Positions 15,146 to 23,932 are shown, counted from the stretch's first letter. The stretch is DNA of 64,000 nt from Hydrogenophaga sp. (GCA_016790705.1 JAEUOT010000011.1:37362-101361); one strand, 5' to 3'. The notes: generated by a model from the sequence alone, not told the origin. A program made the numbers and translations.

Positions 15146-18040
15146 ATGACAACAACACCAACAGGATCAACCCGTGGCCGGGTGCGCAAGGACGCGGCGG
15201 CGCGGTTGAACAAGGACATTTCGTGCGAGGAGCTGGCGGAGCGCCTGGGCCTGGAGAAGGGCAAGGAGACCACCGCCAAGGGGACGAAGTTCAAGGACCC
15301 AGACGACGACTCGAAGCACTCGCCGCAGATGCTGTGCTATTCGGAGCACGGCGCTGGCTGGACCAACTTCCGCTCCGGGTTGAGCGGGTCGGCCATCGAC
15401 TTGATGATGAAGGCGAGGGGGTTGGACTTCCTGGACGCTGTGCGGGAGCTGGGCCGGATGTTCGGCATCGATGTGCTGGAGGCTCCGGCCGCTGGCCAGG
15501 CTGCGGAGCCGAGGGAGCGGCCGAGCCTGGTGGAGCACATCGCTGCCCAGGCGCTGAAGGCGGCGCGCACGGACACGGGGCGGGCTGAGCTGCTGGAGTT
15601 CCTGGAGGGCTCTCGGGGGTTGTCTCGGGCGGTGATCGAGCGCGCCATGAAGGCGGGCACGCTGGGCCTGAACACCTACGTGAACACGAAGCACGATCCG
15701 GGCGAGTATGGCCACGGTGGGCCTGGGGCCTCGTTCATCGTGAAGGACCGCATTGGCCACAAGGTGGTGGCGGTGGACACGCGGTATTTCGACCCGGAGA
15801 CGGCCGGTGGCAAGACGAACAGCCAGGGCGAAAAGGACGGGGTGCTGTGGTGCTCGGACTGGAAGCGGGTGGAGAAGGCCAAGCGGGTCTACGTGGTGGA
15901 GAGCAGCATCAACGCGCTGTCGGTGGAGTCGGCGCTGGAGTGGGCGGCTGCGGTGGCGCTGCGGGGCACGTCGAACGCCTACGACGGCGCGGTGGACTGG
16001 AGCTGGGCGCGGGGCAAGGAGGTGGTGCTGTGCCTGGACAACGACCCGCCGTTGCCGCCGGATCACAAGAAGGCGGGCTATTGCCCGGGTCTGATGGCGG
16101 CATGGGCGCTGCACGAGACGCTGACGGCGCTGGATATTTCGTGCCTGCTGGTCGACCAGAGCACCTGGTTCGAGGACCAGGATGCGAAGAAAGACCCGAT
16201 CAACGATGTGAACGACTACCTGAAGCTGCTGGGGCCGGACAAGACGGCCAAGGCGCTGCAGGTGCTGGAGGCCTGGCTGATCCCTGGCATGGCGGGCGAC
16301 GACACGCGGCAGGGCCGGCCGCGGCTGCACCTTCCGCACCACGACTACCTCACGTACTGGAAGTACCGGGTGAAGCCGGACTTCACGCAGTTCATCAGCA
16401 AGGTGACGGAGCGGGACGATCCGAACGGCGGGGACGAGAAGGTGAAGAGCTTCGAGTTCACGGACGTGGCTGGCTTCCGGGTGGCGGCGGTGAGCCGGGT
16501 GGCGATCGCGTCGCCGCAGTCCACGATGACGGGGGACAAGGATCACAGCCCGCACACGGTGTTCGCGCTGTCGGTGCAGGTGGCGCGGCACGGGCCGGTG
16601 CTGCAGCGGCGGGTGGTGGACGATGAGAAGCTGCACAACCTGGACGTGTGGAAGAAGCTGGGCCCGGTGTTCGCACCTGGTCCGTTTGCCCGCCTGGTGA
16701 ACCTGTGGGAGCGGGCTGCGTCCATCGGGGCGCGGGACGCGATCAACTTCGTGGGCCTGGCCTGGCGCGACGGCCGCGCGGTGGTGAATGAGGGGCCGGA
16801 CTGTTTCTTTGCGGATCCACGGCAGCAGTGCCCGTATCACGAGCTGGTGTTTCCCTCGGGGACGGTGGAACAGGGGCGGGCGGTGGTGCAGCAGTTCGGG
16901 GCGACGTTCGCCGAGGCGGCGGCGCTGATCCCGCTGGTGTGGGGGCTGTCGGCGCACATCAAGGCGTTCATCGGGTTCTGGCCGCACTTCGTGATGCAGG
17001 CCGAGAAGGCGACCGGCAAAACGACGCTGGTGAAGCGGATCGAGCGGGCGATTGCGATGGTGATGAGCAGCCGGCAGAGCCTGCAGACGGAGTTCCGCCA
17101 GATGACGTCGCTGAGCTACACCAGCCACCCGGTGGGCTGGGGGGAAATGTCCACGAACAAGCAGGACGTGATCAACAAGGCGATCCACAACCTGCAGGAG
17201 AGCTACCAGTACGAACACACCAGGCGCGGCGCGGAGCTGATGGACTTCCTGCTGTGTGCCCCGGTGCTGCTGGCGGGCGAGGACGTGCCTGTGGACTCGC
17301 TGGTGGGCAAGATCGTCCGGTCGGAGCTGACGAAGGCGAAGCGGGGGCCGCTGATCCCCGAGGACGTGCCGGTTTTCCCGGTGAAGCAGTGGCTGCAGTT
17401 CCTGGCCAGGAAGTCGCGGCCGGAGGTGCAGGCGCTGCACGAGCAGTCGGTTTCGGACAGCTACGACAACTGTGTGGCCGGCACTGGCGACACGGGTGCG
17501 GAGCGGATGGTGAACAACTACGCGGCGGTGGCCACCGGCTGGCGGCTGCTGTGTGAGTTCCTGGGCATCGAGGCGTCGGAGTTTTCCTTCCTGCAGCACC
17601 TGTGGGGCGAGATGAACCGCCACATCAGTGAGACGGTGAGCGACCGCCAGCCGTGGGCCTGGATCGTGGAGAAGCTGCTGAGCGAGATTGCGGCGCACAA
17701 GTTCCAGTACCCGTTCGCGTTCGATGACGTGGACGAGGTGCCGGCGCTGTGCATCCGCACTGGCCACGTGATGGACCACATGCGGCAGACGCCCTACCTG
17801 CGGGAGTTTTGGGACGGGCTGCCGGTGAAGAGTGATCGGGTGTTCAAGCGCCAGCTGGAGCAGGCCGGCGTGCTGCTGATGGGCAAGGATGACCGGTCGG
17901 CCGAGGTGGAGCGCACGGTGAAGGGCCAGCGGGTTGGCCACATGGTGGCGATGCCGCTGGAGGCGCTGCGCAAGTTCGGGCTGTACGCCGTGGTGCCGAA
18001 GTCGGCGCCGGCAGAGGCTGAGGGGGAGAAGCAATGGTGA
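15146..18040 (+). CDS. Phage DNA primase-helicase fusion
   Basis: This 964-residue protein has three parts. The first (1-110) reads LCYSEHGAGWTNFRSGLSGSAIDLMMK, as in Zn-binding-type primase N-termini but with few Cys. A Toprim-like part near 245-300 contains VYVVESSINAL and VVLCLDND. The C-terminal ATPase has Walker A EKATGKTTLVK near residue 620 and a Walker B-like LLAGEDV near 710. Together these fit a primase-helicase that opens and primes phage DNA. Start choice: ATG 15146 has no strong ribosome site, but the open frame upstream overlaps the previous gene and is unlikely. It is the largest gene of the early operon. Confidence 0.75.
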   Translation: MTTTPTGSTRGRVRKDAAARLNKDISCEELAERLGLEKGKETTAKGTKFKDPDDDSKHSPQMLCYSEHGAGWTNFRSGLSGSAIDLMMKARGLDFLDAVRELGRMFGIDVLEAPAAGQAAEPRERPSLVEHIAAQALKAARTDTGRAELLEFLEGSRGLSRAVIERAMKAGTLGLNTYVNTKHDPGEYGHGGPGASFIVKDRIGHKVVAVDTRYFDPETAGGKTNSQGEKDGVLWCSDWKRVEKAKRVYVVESSINALSVESALEWAAAVALRGTSNAYDGAVDWSWARGKEVVLCLDNDPPLPPDHKKAGYCPGLMAAWALHETLTALDISCLLVDQSTWFEDQDAKKDPINDVNDYLKLLGPDKTAKALQVLEAWLIPGMAGDDTRQGRPRLHLPHHDYLTYWKYRVKPDFTQFISKVTERDDPNGGDEKVKSFEFTDVAGFRVAAVSRVAIASPQSTMTGDKDHSPHTVFALSVQVARHGPVLQRRVVDDEKLHNLDVWKKLGPVFAPGPFARLVNLWERAASIGARDAINFVGLAWRDGRAVVNEGPDCFFADPRQQCPYHELVFPSGTVEQGRAVVQQFGATFAEAAALIPLVWGLSAHIKAFIGFWPHFVMQAEKATGKTTLVKRIERAIAMVMSSRQSLQTEFRQMTSLSYTSHPVGWGEMSTNKQDVINKAIHNLQESYQYEHTRRGAELMDFLLCAPVLLAGEDVPVDSLVGKIVRSELTKAKRGPLIPEDVPVFPVKQWLQFLARKSRPEVQALHEQSVSDSYDNCVAGTGDTGAERMVNNYAAVATGWRLLCEFLGIEASEFSFLQHLWGEMNRHISETVSDRQPWAWIVEKLLSEIAAHKFQYPFAFDDVDEVPALCIRTGHVMDHMRQTPYLREFWDGLPVKSDRVFKRQLEQAGVLLMGKDDRSAEVERTVKGQRVGHMVAMPLEALRKFGLYAVVPKSAPAEAEGEKQW

Positions 18041-18387
18041 ACAAGGCCGAAAGGCAGCGCCACGCGGCCTGGGCGCTGCAGCTGGAGGGGGTGATGGACC
18101 TTTGGTGCCATGTCTGGCCAGAGAGCAAGCGCCAGGACGCCCGGGAGCAGTTCGAGCGGTGGATGCGGGTCTGCGACGCGGAATCCAGCTCGTCGTTGAC
18201 GGGGTTGGTGGGTTACCTGGTCAATGCCTTGGCCAACGCCAAGGAGGGCAATTGGGCCCGGCGGCCGCTGGACGCTGCCTATGTGATGTGCCGCGAGCAG
18301 TTCTACGGCTACGCGGCCGAGGCCTACGCCAGGCGTTTCCCGATCCATGGGCCTTGGCCAAAGGAAGTCGATGACGTGCCGTTCTGA
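18034..18387 (+). CDS. Small phage protein after primase, hypothetical
   Basis: This 117-residue helical protein starts 7 bp inside the end of the primase gene, with GAGGG upstream. It has many Trp and Arg residues (MDLWCHVWPESKRQDAREQFERWMRVCD). It is the last gene of the early operon. Co-translation with the primase suggests a replication accessory role, which is inference. Confidence 0.5.
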   Translation: MVNKAERQRHAAWALQLEGVMDLWCHVWPESKRQDAREQFERWMRVCDAESSSSLTGLVGYLVNALANAKEGNWARRPLDAAYVMCREQFYGYAAEAYARRFPIHGPWPKEVDDVPF

Positions 18388-19031
18388 GGCCCTGGAAGGC
18401 CTGCAGCGCGTCGTCGCGCTGCTTCCAGCTCACGGCGCAGCCGCTGGATGGATTGATGCGCGCAGCGCATCGGTTTGGCCTCGTCCCCCCCGTGCCCCCC
18501 GATCACGAAAAGCTCCGCCCAAGGACGGTGGCCAGCCAGCCCAGGGGGCGCCCAGGCATAGGTTTTCGCTATCCCGGGAGACGGTGGCGCGCGCAGACAG
18601 CCCTGATCCGGGGATTTCCGCAGTTTGGGGAGGTGTTTTGCTCGATTCGACTAAGGGCCGCACGGCGTTCGCAACTTTTGCGCTTCCCCGGGATGCCTCG
18701 ATTTCTCCACGGATTAGCTCATTTCTTCCACGGGTCTGTTTTTGGTCCGGGTGCCCTCTCTCTCCTCTCTCTCTCTCTCTTTTAAGAGGAGGAGGAAGGA
18801 AGAAGGAAGGGGGCGAGGAGCGCGCAAGGCATCCCCGGGTTCAAGATGTAACACGGGGTTACAAACCTTACGGTTCGGGGAAAAAACGGGCTTTCCACGG
18901 AATTTCCGGGGATCGCTACGAACCGTTTATCCAATGGTTTCAATGGGTTAGCGAGGGCGGGCCTCGATCCCCGGGTTTTTCCGTGGAAATGCCCCTGTCC
19001 CCCCGCGTGGTGGTCGTTCCTGGAGGTGTGG
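18388..19031 (+). other. Non-coding, repeat-rich region between replication and recombinase genes
   Basis: I see no convincing gene in these 644 bp. They hold a CT run followed by a GA run (18755-18822) and several copies of a TTYYCCACGG motif (18703-18711, 18724-18733, 18892-18900). A long imperfect inverted repeat has arms at 18891-18915 and 18965-18989, sharing CGATCCCCGG and TTCCGTGGAAA. A second pair is CCCCGGGATGCC (18686-18697) and GGCATCCCCGGG (18829-18840). Such density downstream of a primase fits a replication origin or recombinase arm-binding sites. Confidence 0.5.
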
Positions 19032-20063
19032 ATGGCGTTCGGTGACATGACGGACAGCGAGGCGATTGATGCGTTCTGCGACTGGCTGCACATGGCCCAG
19101 GGTCGCAGCTTGCGGACGCTGGAGGTGTACCGCCTGGCGCTGACCAGGCTGGGGGAGTTCATGCGGCCGCGCTCGATCCGCGAGGCGGACGGTTCCGAGC
19201 TTGAAGCCTTCACGGGGCTGTGGCTGCACAAGAAGGGTGTCGTGGCACAGAGCCGCAAGCCCTACGTGAGCGCGGTGCGGGTGTTCTTCGGCTGGGCCAA
19301 GATGAAGGGCCTGCTGCCGGCGGATCGAAACCCCGCGGCCGAGATTGCGCACCCGAAGACCGGGCGGAACATCCCTCGGGCGATGAGCCTGGCCAGCGCT
19401 GAGCGCCTGATGTGGGCGCCCGACCTGGGGACGTTCGTGGGTATCCGGGACGCGGCCATGATGGCGCTGCTGATGGGCTGTGGGCTGCGTGTCGGGGGGC
19501 TGTGTGCCCTGAACGAGGGGGATCTGCAGACGGTCGTGGTGGGCCGCGAGGCGCGCATGGTGGTGCGCGTGATCGAGAAGGGCGCCAAGGAGCGGCTGGT
19601 GCCCGTGCCCAGGGAGGCGGACGCGCTGCTGAGGGTCTACCTGGCACATGAGGACCTGGCGCTGATCGACCGCAACACCACGAACCGCCGGGGCAAGCCG
19701 GACAAGGTGCTGTTCGTGAACACCAAGCACCCCGTGCTGGATGAGCACGAGCACATCGGGGAGGCACGCCGGCTGCACAGGCGCGGTGTGTGGGGAGTGA
19801 TCCAGCGGCACGGCGAGCGTGTGGGCATTCCCCCCGAGGAGCTGCACCCTCATGCCATGCGCCACCTGTTCGGCACTGAGCTGACCGAGGAGGATGTGTC
19901 GCTGGCCACCACGCAGGAACTGATGGGCCATGCCGACCCGAAGTCCACCAAGATTTACATCACCCTGTCCATGCGCAAGAAGATGCGCAGCGTCGACCAG
20001 GCCGCGCCGCTGGCCAAGATGCGGACCCCAATTTCCGAGTTCCTGAAGCGCGTCCCTCGCTGA
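19032..20063 (+). CDS. Tyrosine recombinase (XerC/D-like)
   Basis: This protein has 343 residues from ATG 19032 (GTG 19026 or 19029 possible; GGAGG lies at 19022-19026). The N-terminal SAM-like core-binding domain (AIDAFCDWLHMAQGRSLRTLEVYRLALTRLGEFM) precedes a full catalytic domain. The catalytic residues are Arg in GCGLRVGGL (near 153), HPHAMRHLFGTEL (near 272-278), LMGHADPKS (near 298) and Tyr in TKIYITL (near 308). It is one of three recombinase genes in this prophage. It lies 1.7 kb from the serine recombinase that abuts the tRNA, so which of them integrates the phage is open. Confidence 0.85.
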   Translation: MAFGDMTDSEAIDAFCDWLHMAQGRSLRTLEVYRLALTRLGEFMRPRSIREADGSELEAFTGLWLHKKGVVAQSRKPYVSAVRVFFGWAKMKGLLPADRNPAAEIAHPKTGRNIPRAMSLASAERLMWAPDLGTFVGIRDAAMMALLMGCGLRVGGLCALNEGDLQTVVVGREARMVVRVIEKGAKERLVPVPREADALLRVYLAHEDLALIDRNTTNRRGKPDKVLFVNTKHPVLDEHEHIGEARRLHRRGVWGVIQRHGERVGIPPEELHPHAMRHLFGTELTEEDVSLATTQELMGHADPKSTKIYITLSMRKKMRSVDQAAPLAKMRTPISEFLKRVPR

Positions 20064-20106
20064 CCCGCTTCCTGATTTTTCACAGCATTCCCGAGGACCG
20101 ATCTAC

Positions 20107-20313
20107 ATGCCCGACCGCTCAGCACCATTACGCAATGCCTATAGCCGCACAGTGGTGTCCCCGGCAGAACCCAGCATTCATGGGCGTTCCGAGGCGATCC
20201 CGCACGCTCCCGCAACTGAGGCCAATAACAGGCTAACTCGCACGGGGCCGACTTCGCACACTGTCAGAAAGCGAAGTGCACGCACCCACGCTCAGAGGGA
20301 GACACGGGCATGA
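20107..20313 (+). CDS. Possible small basic protein
   Basis: This 68-codon frame has AGGACC upstream and an ATGA overlap with the next gene. The residue content (Arg/Ser/Thr/Pro-rich, no clear structure) is not persuasive. The same DNA holds an inverted repeat, ACTTCGC (20251-20257) and GCGAAGT (20271-20277), which may instead be a regulatory hairpin for the downstream pair of genes. Confidence 0.2.
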   Translation: MPDRSAPLRNAYSRTVVSPAEPSIHGRSEAIPHAPATEANNRLTRTGPTSHTVRKRSARTHAQRETRA

Positions 20314-20801
20314 CGCAGCACGAAAAGCGCAGTGCGTGGCACGCAGGGATGCAGATCGACTGGGTGGGGCACGACGACGACGAGGGGGTGGGGGCTCGGC
20401 AGCCCCAGGCACACGGCCACGGGCGGGGGGGTGGGTACCTCTATGAATGCACTACTCCCCAGGTTTGGGAGGATGCGAAGCTGCGCGAGCTGGCCGACAT
20501 GGGCATGCCGCTGATCTGGATGGAGGTTGCCCAGGCCATCGGCTTCGATGCGTTCATCACCATGTGGCGCCTGCTGGATGCGGAGTACGAACGCAGGGCC
20601 GACGCCGGCTCCATGATCGAAATCGAGCTGCGCCGGTACCGGAGCTACCTGCGGTTCCAGCGAAACCGCTTCATTGAAGGCCTGGCTCCGTTCCTGGATG
20701 ACCGCACCATCCGGGATAGGGTGGCCGACGAACTTGGTGAAGAACTGAGCCTTGATCATGTGACACGACTGGCCAACCGGCGCAGGATCGGCGGCGCATG
20801 A
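20310..20801 (+). CDS. Hypothetical protein upstream of serine recombinase, possible Mor-like
   Basis: This 163-residue protein has GAGGGAGA upstream. The N-terminus is His/Asp/Gly-rich and likely flexible. The middle (WEDAKLRELADMGMPLIWMEVAQAIGFDAFITMWRLLD) and the end (DDRTIRDRVADELGEELSLDHVTRLANRRRI) are helical; the end could be a helix-turn-helix. The layout resembles Mor/C-type phage activators, with low certainty. It overlaps the recombinase by 4 bp, so it may control or assist recombination. Confidence 0.45.
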   Translation: MTQHEKRSAWHAGMQIDWVGHDDDEGVGARQPQAHGHGRGGGYLYECTTPQVWEDAKLRELADMGMPLIWMEVAQAIGFDAFITMWRLLDAEYERRADAGSMIEIELRRYRSYLRFQRNRFIEGLAPFLDDRTIRDRVADELGEELSLDHVTRLANRRRIGGA

Positions 20802-22375
20802 AACGCGCCGTGATCTACGCCCGGGTATCGAGCCGGAAACAAGCTGACGATGGCATCTCGATGGACGCTCAGATCGAGCAGTGCGAGGCGCGAGCTGCAG
20901 CGCTGGGCGCCCAGGTACTGCGGGTGTTCCGGGACGATGGGGTTTCCGGCCGGTCGACAAAAGGTCGCACCGGATTCCTGGCTGCGGTGGCCTACTGTGA
21001 GGCCGCGCCGGTCGATTTCTTCATCACCTGGAGCACCAGCCGATTCGCTCGCAACGCCATCGACCTATGGGTTCATCAGGACCAGCTGAAGGCGCTGGGG
21101 ACGCGGCTGGAGTGTCTGAACGCGGACATTGACGACGACACGGATGCTGGGTTCATCAACCGGGTGTTCATGGGTGCGATGGACCAGATGGTGTCGCGGC
21201 AGATTTCGCGCGACACGCTGCGGTCAATGAAGAAGTCGGCCGAGGACGGGTTTTTCACAGGTGGCCACGTGCCGTTTGGGTACCTGGTGCAGCAGGAAGG
21301 GAAGCGGGGCAAGTTGGCCCCCCATCCTGATGAGGCCCCGGTGGTGCGCAAGGCGTTCGAGCTGGCGCTGTCTGGTCTCGGTGGGCTGGCGATCATGCAG
21401 CAGCTGAACTCATGCGGGCAGCTGAGGCGAGGGGAGCGCTGGAAGAAGACCAGCATGCTCTACGTGCTGCGGAACGAGGTGTATGCCGGGGTCCGGACGT
21501 TCAACCGCCGGAACAAGAAGACGGGGCAGGAGAAGCCGCGCGACCAGTGGGTGCAGGTTGAAAGCCATGAGCCGCTGGTGGCTCGGGCGGACTTTGAAAA
21601 GGTGCAGATCATGATGAACGACAGGGCTCCCAAGGTCACCCAGGGCGGCACGCCGCGCTCCGGGTTCGTGTTTTCCGGGCTGCTGGCCTGCGGCATCTGT
21701 GGGAACCCCCTGCAGATCGTCAACGGTACCAGCCGCAGCGGCGCGCTGTACAACTACTACGGGTGTTGCTCCCACAAGAAGGGGGCGCCGCGGTGCCTGT
21801 TCAAGAACGCGCGTGCTGACCTGTTTGACGACTGGCTGGTGGGCGAAATCGTGGCCAAGCTGGTGACCGTCGAGGCGATGGAGCACGCCGTGCAAGAGGT
21901 GTCGGACATGGGCAGCCGCTGGGCCCAGGAGCGCGCTGCACAGCGCACGCTGCTGGTGAAGGAGCTGAGGGACCTAGAGAGTCGGCGCAGCAACCTCTAT
22001 GACCTGCTGGAGACGCACGGCAAGGACACGCCGGACCTGGCCGACATTCGGGACCGCCTGAAGCTGCGGAACGCCGAAATTCGTGCGGTGGAGGCCCGTC
22101 TGGAGCTGCTGGAAGATGAGCCGGCCAGGGCGAAGGCCTTGAAGATCGAGCCAGGGCTGGCCGTGGAGGTGATGCGCGAGGTGGTGATGGCCGGCGACGC
22201 GCAAAAAAAACGCGCCTTCATGGGCGCGTTTCTGGAGAACATCACGGTGCACTTGGACAGGGTGGCGGTCGCTTACCGCTCTGAAGCCCTGGTGGGCCTT
22301 GGACACCCTGCTGGTGTTCGTAATGGAGTGTTTTGGCTCCCCGACCTGGACTCGAACCAGGGACCTGCGGATTAA
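20798..22375 (+). CDS. Large serine recombinase, C-terminus inside tRNA-Asn
   Basis: This 525-residue protein has a catalytic N-terminus (VIYARVSSRKQ, nucleophile near Ser11; SRFARNAIDL), a recombinase domain (GGHVPFGYLVQQEGK, IMQQLNSCGQLRRGERW), a zinc ribbon (CGICGNPL then YYGCCSHKKGAPRCLF) and a coiled coil (about 385-445). Large serine integrases join attP and attB directionally, with no need for host factors. The last residues WLPDLDSNQGPAD are read from the antisense strand of the tRNA-Asn 3' half, so the gene spans the junction. Placement at a tRNA is unusual for this class. Confidence 0.9.
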   Translation: MKRAVIYARVSSRKQADDGISMDAQIEQCEARAAALGAQVLRVFRDDGVSGRSTKGRTGFLAAVAYCEAAPVDFFITWSTSRFARNAIDLWVHQDQLKALGTRLECLNADIDDDTDAGFINRVFMGAMDQMVSRQISRDTLRSMKKSAEDGFFTGGHVPFGYLVQQEGKRGKLAPHPDEAPVVRKAFELALSGLGGLAIMQQLNSCGQLRRGERWKKTSMLYVLRNEVYAGVRTFNRRNKKTGQEKPRDQWVQVESHEPLVARADFEKVQIMMNDRAPKVTQGGTPRSGFVFSGLLACGICGNPLQIVNGTSRSGALYNYYGCCSHKKGAPRCLFKNARADLFDDWLVGEIVAKLVTVEAMEHAVQEVSDMGSRWAQERAAQRTLLVKELRDLESRRSNLYDLLETHGKDTPDLADIRDRLKLRNAEIRAVEARLELLEDEPARAKALKIEPGLAVEVMREVVMAGDAQKKRAFMGAFLENITVHLDRVAVAYRSEALVGLGHPAGVRNGVFWLPDLDSNQGPAD

Positions 22376-22409
22376 CAGTCCGTCGCTCTACCGACTGAGC
22401 TATCAGGGA
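22334..22409 (-). tRNA. tRNA-Asn (anticodon GUU)
   Basis: The 76-nt gene reads leftward. The acceptor stem TCCCTGA pairs with TCGGGGA, with discriminator G and encoded CCA. The D arm (GCTCAGTCGGTAGAGC), the anticodon loop CTGTTAA and the T arm (CTGGTTCGAGTCCAG) are complete. Its 3' half is shared with the end of the serine recombinase gene and marks the prophage junction, while the gene itself remains intact. Confidence 0.97.
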
Positions 22410-22419
22410 ACAGCCTCAA

Positions 22420-22448
22420 ATTATAGCGTCGAATTTTCCATTTTTGAA
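22420..22448 (-). promoter_or_regulatory. Promoter of tRNA-Asn
   Basis: On the - strand a perfect TATAAT (22420-22425) lies 10 bp upstream of the tRNA 5' end. TTCAAA (22443-22448) lies 17 bp further up as a weak -35. The promoter is on the chromosomal side, so the integrated prophage leaves tRNA expression undisturbed. Confidence 0.7.
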
Positions 22449-22470
22449 ACGCTGCGAAACTTTTTTGACA

Positions 22471-23562
22471 TCAGCGTCCGCTCGACACACCCAGCAGCGC
22501 GTGAAGGCGCGAGCTGCTGGTCGTGTATTCCAGGGTCACCGGCCTTTCCGGGTGGATCAACGATGCTGCGGCAAACGCGGCCAGCGTGCACTCGTGAAAA
22601 CCGCAGACCAGCAGCTTGCGTTTGCCAGGATAGGTGTTGATGTCGCCCACGGCAAAAATCCCAGGCTCGGAAGTCGCGAAAGTCGCAGTGTCGACGACCA
22701 GCAGCTTGTGCTCCATGGCCAATCCCCATCCGGTCAGCGGGCCCAAGCGGGGAGACAGCCCCTGCAGAACAAGCAGGATGTCCGCAGGCAGGATCGATTG
22801 CGTTCCATCGGACAGGCCAACCTGGACCGTGTTCAGTATCCCGCCCTTCGTGCCGGCTCCAGTCAGCTGGCCGGCGACGAATCGCATCCTGCCCTGCTGA
22901 CAACAATCACGCATCCTGGAGACCACATGGGCATCGGCGCGGAAGCTGTCACGGCGGTGCATCAGCGTCACGCTGTGCGGGCGCTCTTCCTGGCGTTCCG
23001 CAAGCTCTAGGGCGACACCGATCGCGTGGTCGTCGTCACCCACCACGATCACGTCACGACCGGCCAGCGGCCCCGCCTGGCTGGCATGGTGAAAGAGCTG
23101 CGTGCCCTCGAAGCTGTCCAGGCTCTCCACCTTGAGACGGCGCGGTTCGAAAGCGCCGACACCTGCGGCGATGAAAACGGTTGTCGCCAGCAGCCGTACC
23201 TGAGCGGAAGTCTCCAGCAGAAAACGGCCGTCGGGCATTCGTGACAATCCGGTCACGGTCTGACCCAGGTGGAAGGTCGGGGAGAACGGTGCGCACTGTC
23301 TGGCAAGTGCGTCTGCGAGCTCCTGGCCCGTGCAGACTGGCAGGCCTGGAACGTCGTAGATGAGTTTGTCGGGATAGAGCTGAACGGGCTGCCCCCCGAC
23401 ATGAGGCAGGGCATCGATCACGTGGGCCCGGATGTCCTGAAGGCCCAGTTCGAACACCTGAAACAGACCGACGGGGCCCGCACCGATCACCACAGCATCG
23501 GCAACGACGGGATCGCCGGCGGGCAAGGACGCCCGCCCTGCCTCGCCAGGCTGTGGGGGCAT
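22471..23562 (-). CDS. Ferredoxin--NADP reductase, thioredoxin-reductase-like type
   Basis: This 363-residue protein carries an N-terminal FAD-binding GAGPVGLF, a PHVGGQPVQLYPDKLIYDVPG segment typical of the TrxR-like FNR family, and a central NADPH-binding part written VVGDDDHAIGVALEL. The C-terminal FAD motif reads GIFAVGDINTYPGK. It lacks the CxxC redox pair of thioredoxin reductase. It probably moves electrons between NADPH and the ferredoxin encoded just upstream (2-bp gap), so the pair is an operon. Oddity: the usual GGGDSA NADP motif is VGDDDHA, which may alter nucleotide use. Start ATG 23562 avoids overlap with fdxA. Confidence 0.8.
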   Translation of the reverse strand: MPPQPGEAGRASLPAGDPVVADAVVIGAGPVGLFQVFELGLQDIRAHVIDALPHVGGQPVQLYPDKLIYDVPGLPVCTGQELADALARQCAPFSPTFHLGQTVTGLSRMPDGRFLLETSAQVRLLATTVFIAAGVGAFEPRRLKVESLDSFEGTQLFHHASQAGPLAGRDVIVVGDDDHAIGVALELAERQEERPHSVTLMHRRDSFRADAHVVSRMRDCCQQGRMRFVAGQLTGAGTKGGILNTVQVGLSDGTQSILPADILLVLQGLSPRLGPLTGWGLAMEHKLLVVDTATFATSEPGIFAVGDINTYPGKRKLLVCGFHECTLAAFAAASLIHPERPVTLEYTTSSSRLHALLGVSSGR

Positions 23563-23564
23563 GT

Positions 23565-23894
23565 TCAGCGGATCAGTTCGGACAGCTTGCCGGTCCGGTC
23601 TTTCCACTGTTCGTGGTCTGGCAGCGGGTCCTTGCGCTTGGTGATGCTCTTCCAGTCGGGCAACTTGGCCAGCTCGGCGTTGAGGGCCGTCATGTGCACC
23701 TGATCCTTGGGCAGGTCTTCCTCGGCGAAGATGGCGCTGACCGGGCACTCGGGGATGCATACCGCGCAGTCGATGCACTCGTCAGGGTCGATGGTCAGGA
23801 AATTGGGGCCTTCGCGGAAGCAGTCGACGGGGCAGACGTCGACGCAGTCGGTGTATTTGCAGCGGATGCAGGCTTCGGTGACGACGTGGGTCAT
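23565..23894 (-). CDS. fdxA: Seven-iron (3Fe-4S/4Fe-4S) ferredoxin
   Basis: This 109-residue protein has [20 protein letters not shown] in the N-terminus and [15 protein letters not shown] following. This is the Cys layout of FdxA-type ferredoxins, with one [3Fe-4S] and one [4Fe-4S] cluster and a C-terminal extension ending in [13 protein letters not shown]. It is a soluble electron carrier. It is co-transcribed with the reductase gene downstream, which is its likely partner. Confidence 0.92.
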   Translation of the reverse strand: MTHVVTEACIRCKYTDCVDVCPVDCFREGPNFLTIDPDECIDCAVCIPECPVSAIFAEEDLPKDQVHMTALNAELAKLPDWKSITKRKDPLPDHEQWKDRTGKLSELIR

Positions 23895-23932
23895 GGTGCA
23901 GGAGAGAGATCGGAAAAACGCGTGATTTTAGG

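Larger units (their letters stand above)
1..22375. mobile_element. Prophage, right-hand part (left end outside window)
   Basis: The genes run in phage modules: tail and fibre, lysis, divergent control region, early operon with primase-helicase, then recombinases ending inside a tRNA-Asn gene. Nearly all are on the + strand with 1-8 bp overlaps, as in phage operons. The right junction is placed in the tRNA because the serine recombinase reading frame ends there and chromosomal genes start beyond it. The left junction, head genes and most of the tape measure lie outside the window. Tail architecture (tape measure, collar domain, no contractile sheath seen) would fit a siphovirus, but this is inference. 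Confidence 0.93.

Noticed and set aside
15167-18034. 955-codon open frame on the - strand
   Set aside because: It lies exactly opposite the primase-helicase, whose motifs are clear; the antisense product is His/Arg/Leu/Gln-rich without any domain.
18755-18822. CT/GA tract as a CRISPR or tandem array
   Set aside because: It is simple-sequence DNA without a regular repeat-spacer pattern. No CRISPR array or cas gene was seen anywhere in the window.
18347-19045. 232-codon frame across the non-coding region
   Set aside because: Residue content changes erratically, it starts inside the preceding gene without a ribosome site and runs over the repeats; a structured DNA region explains the segment better.
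22471-23778. Longer reductase with 72 extra N-terminal residues
   Set aside because: The extension overlaps fdxA out of frame and is Arg/His-rich; the FAD motif lies at the normal distance from ATG 23562.
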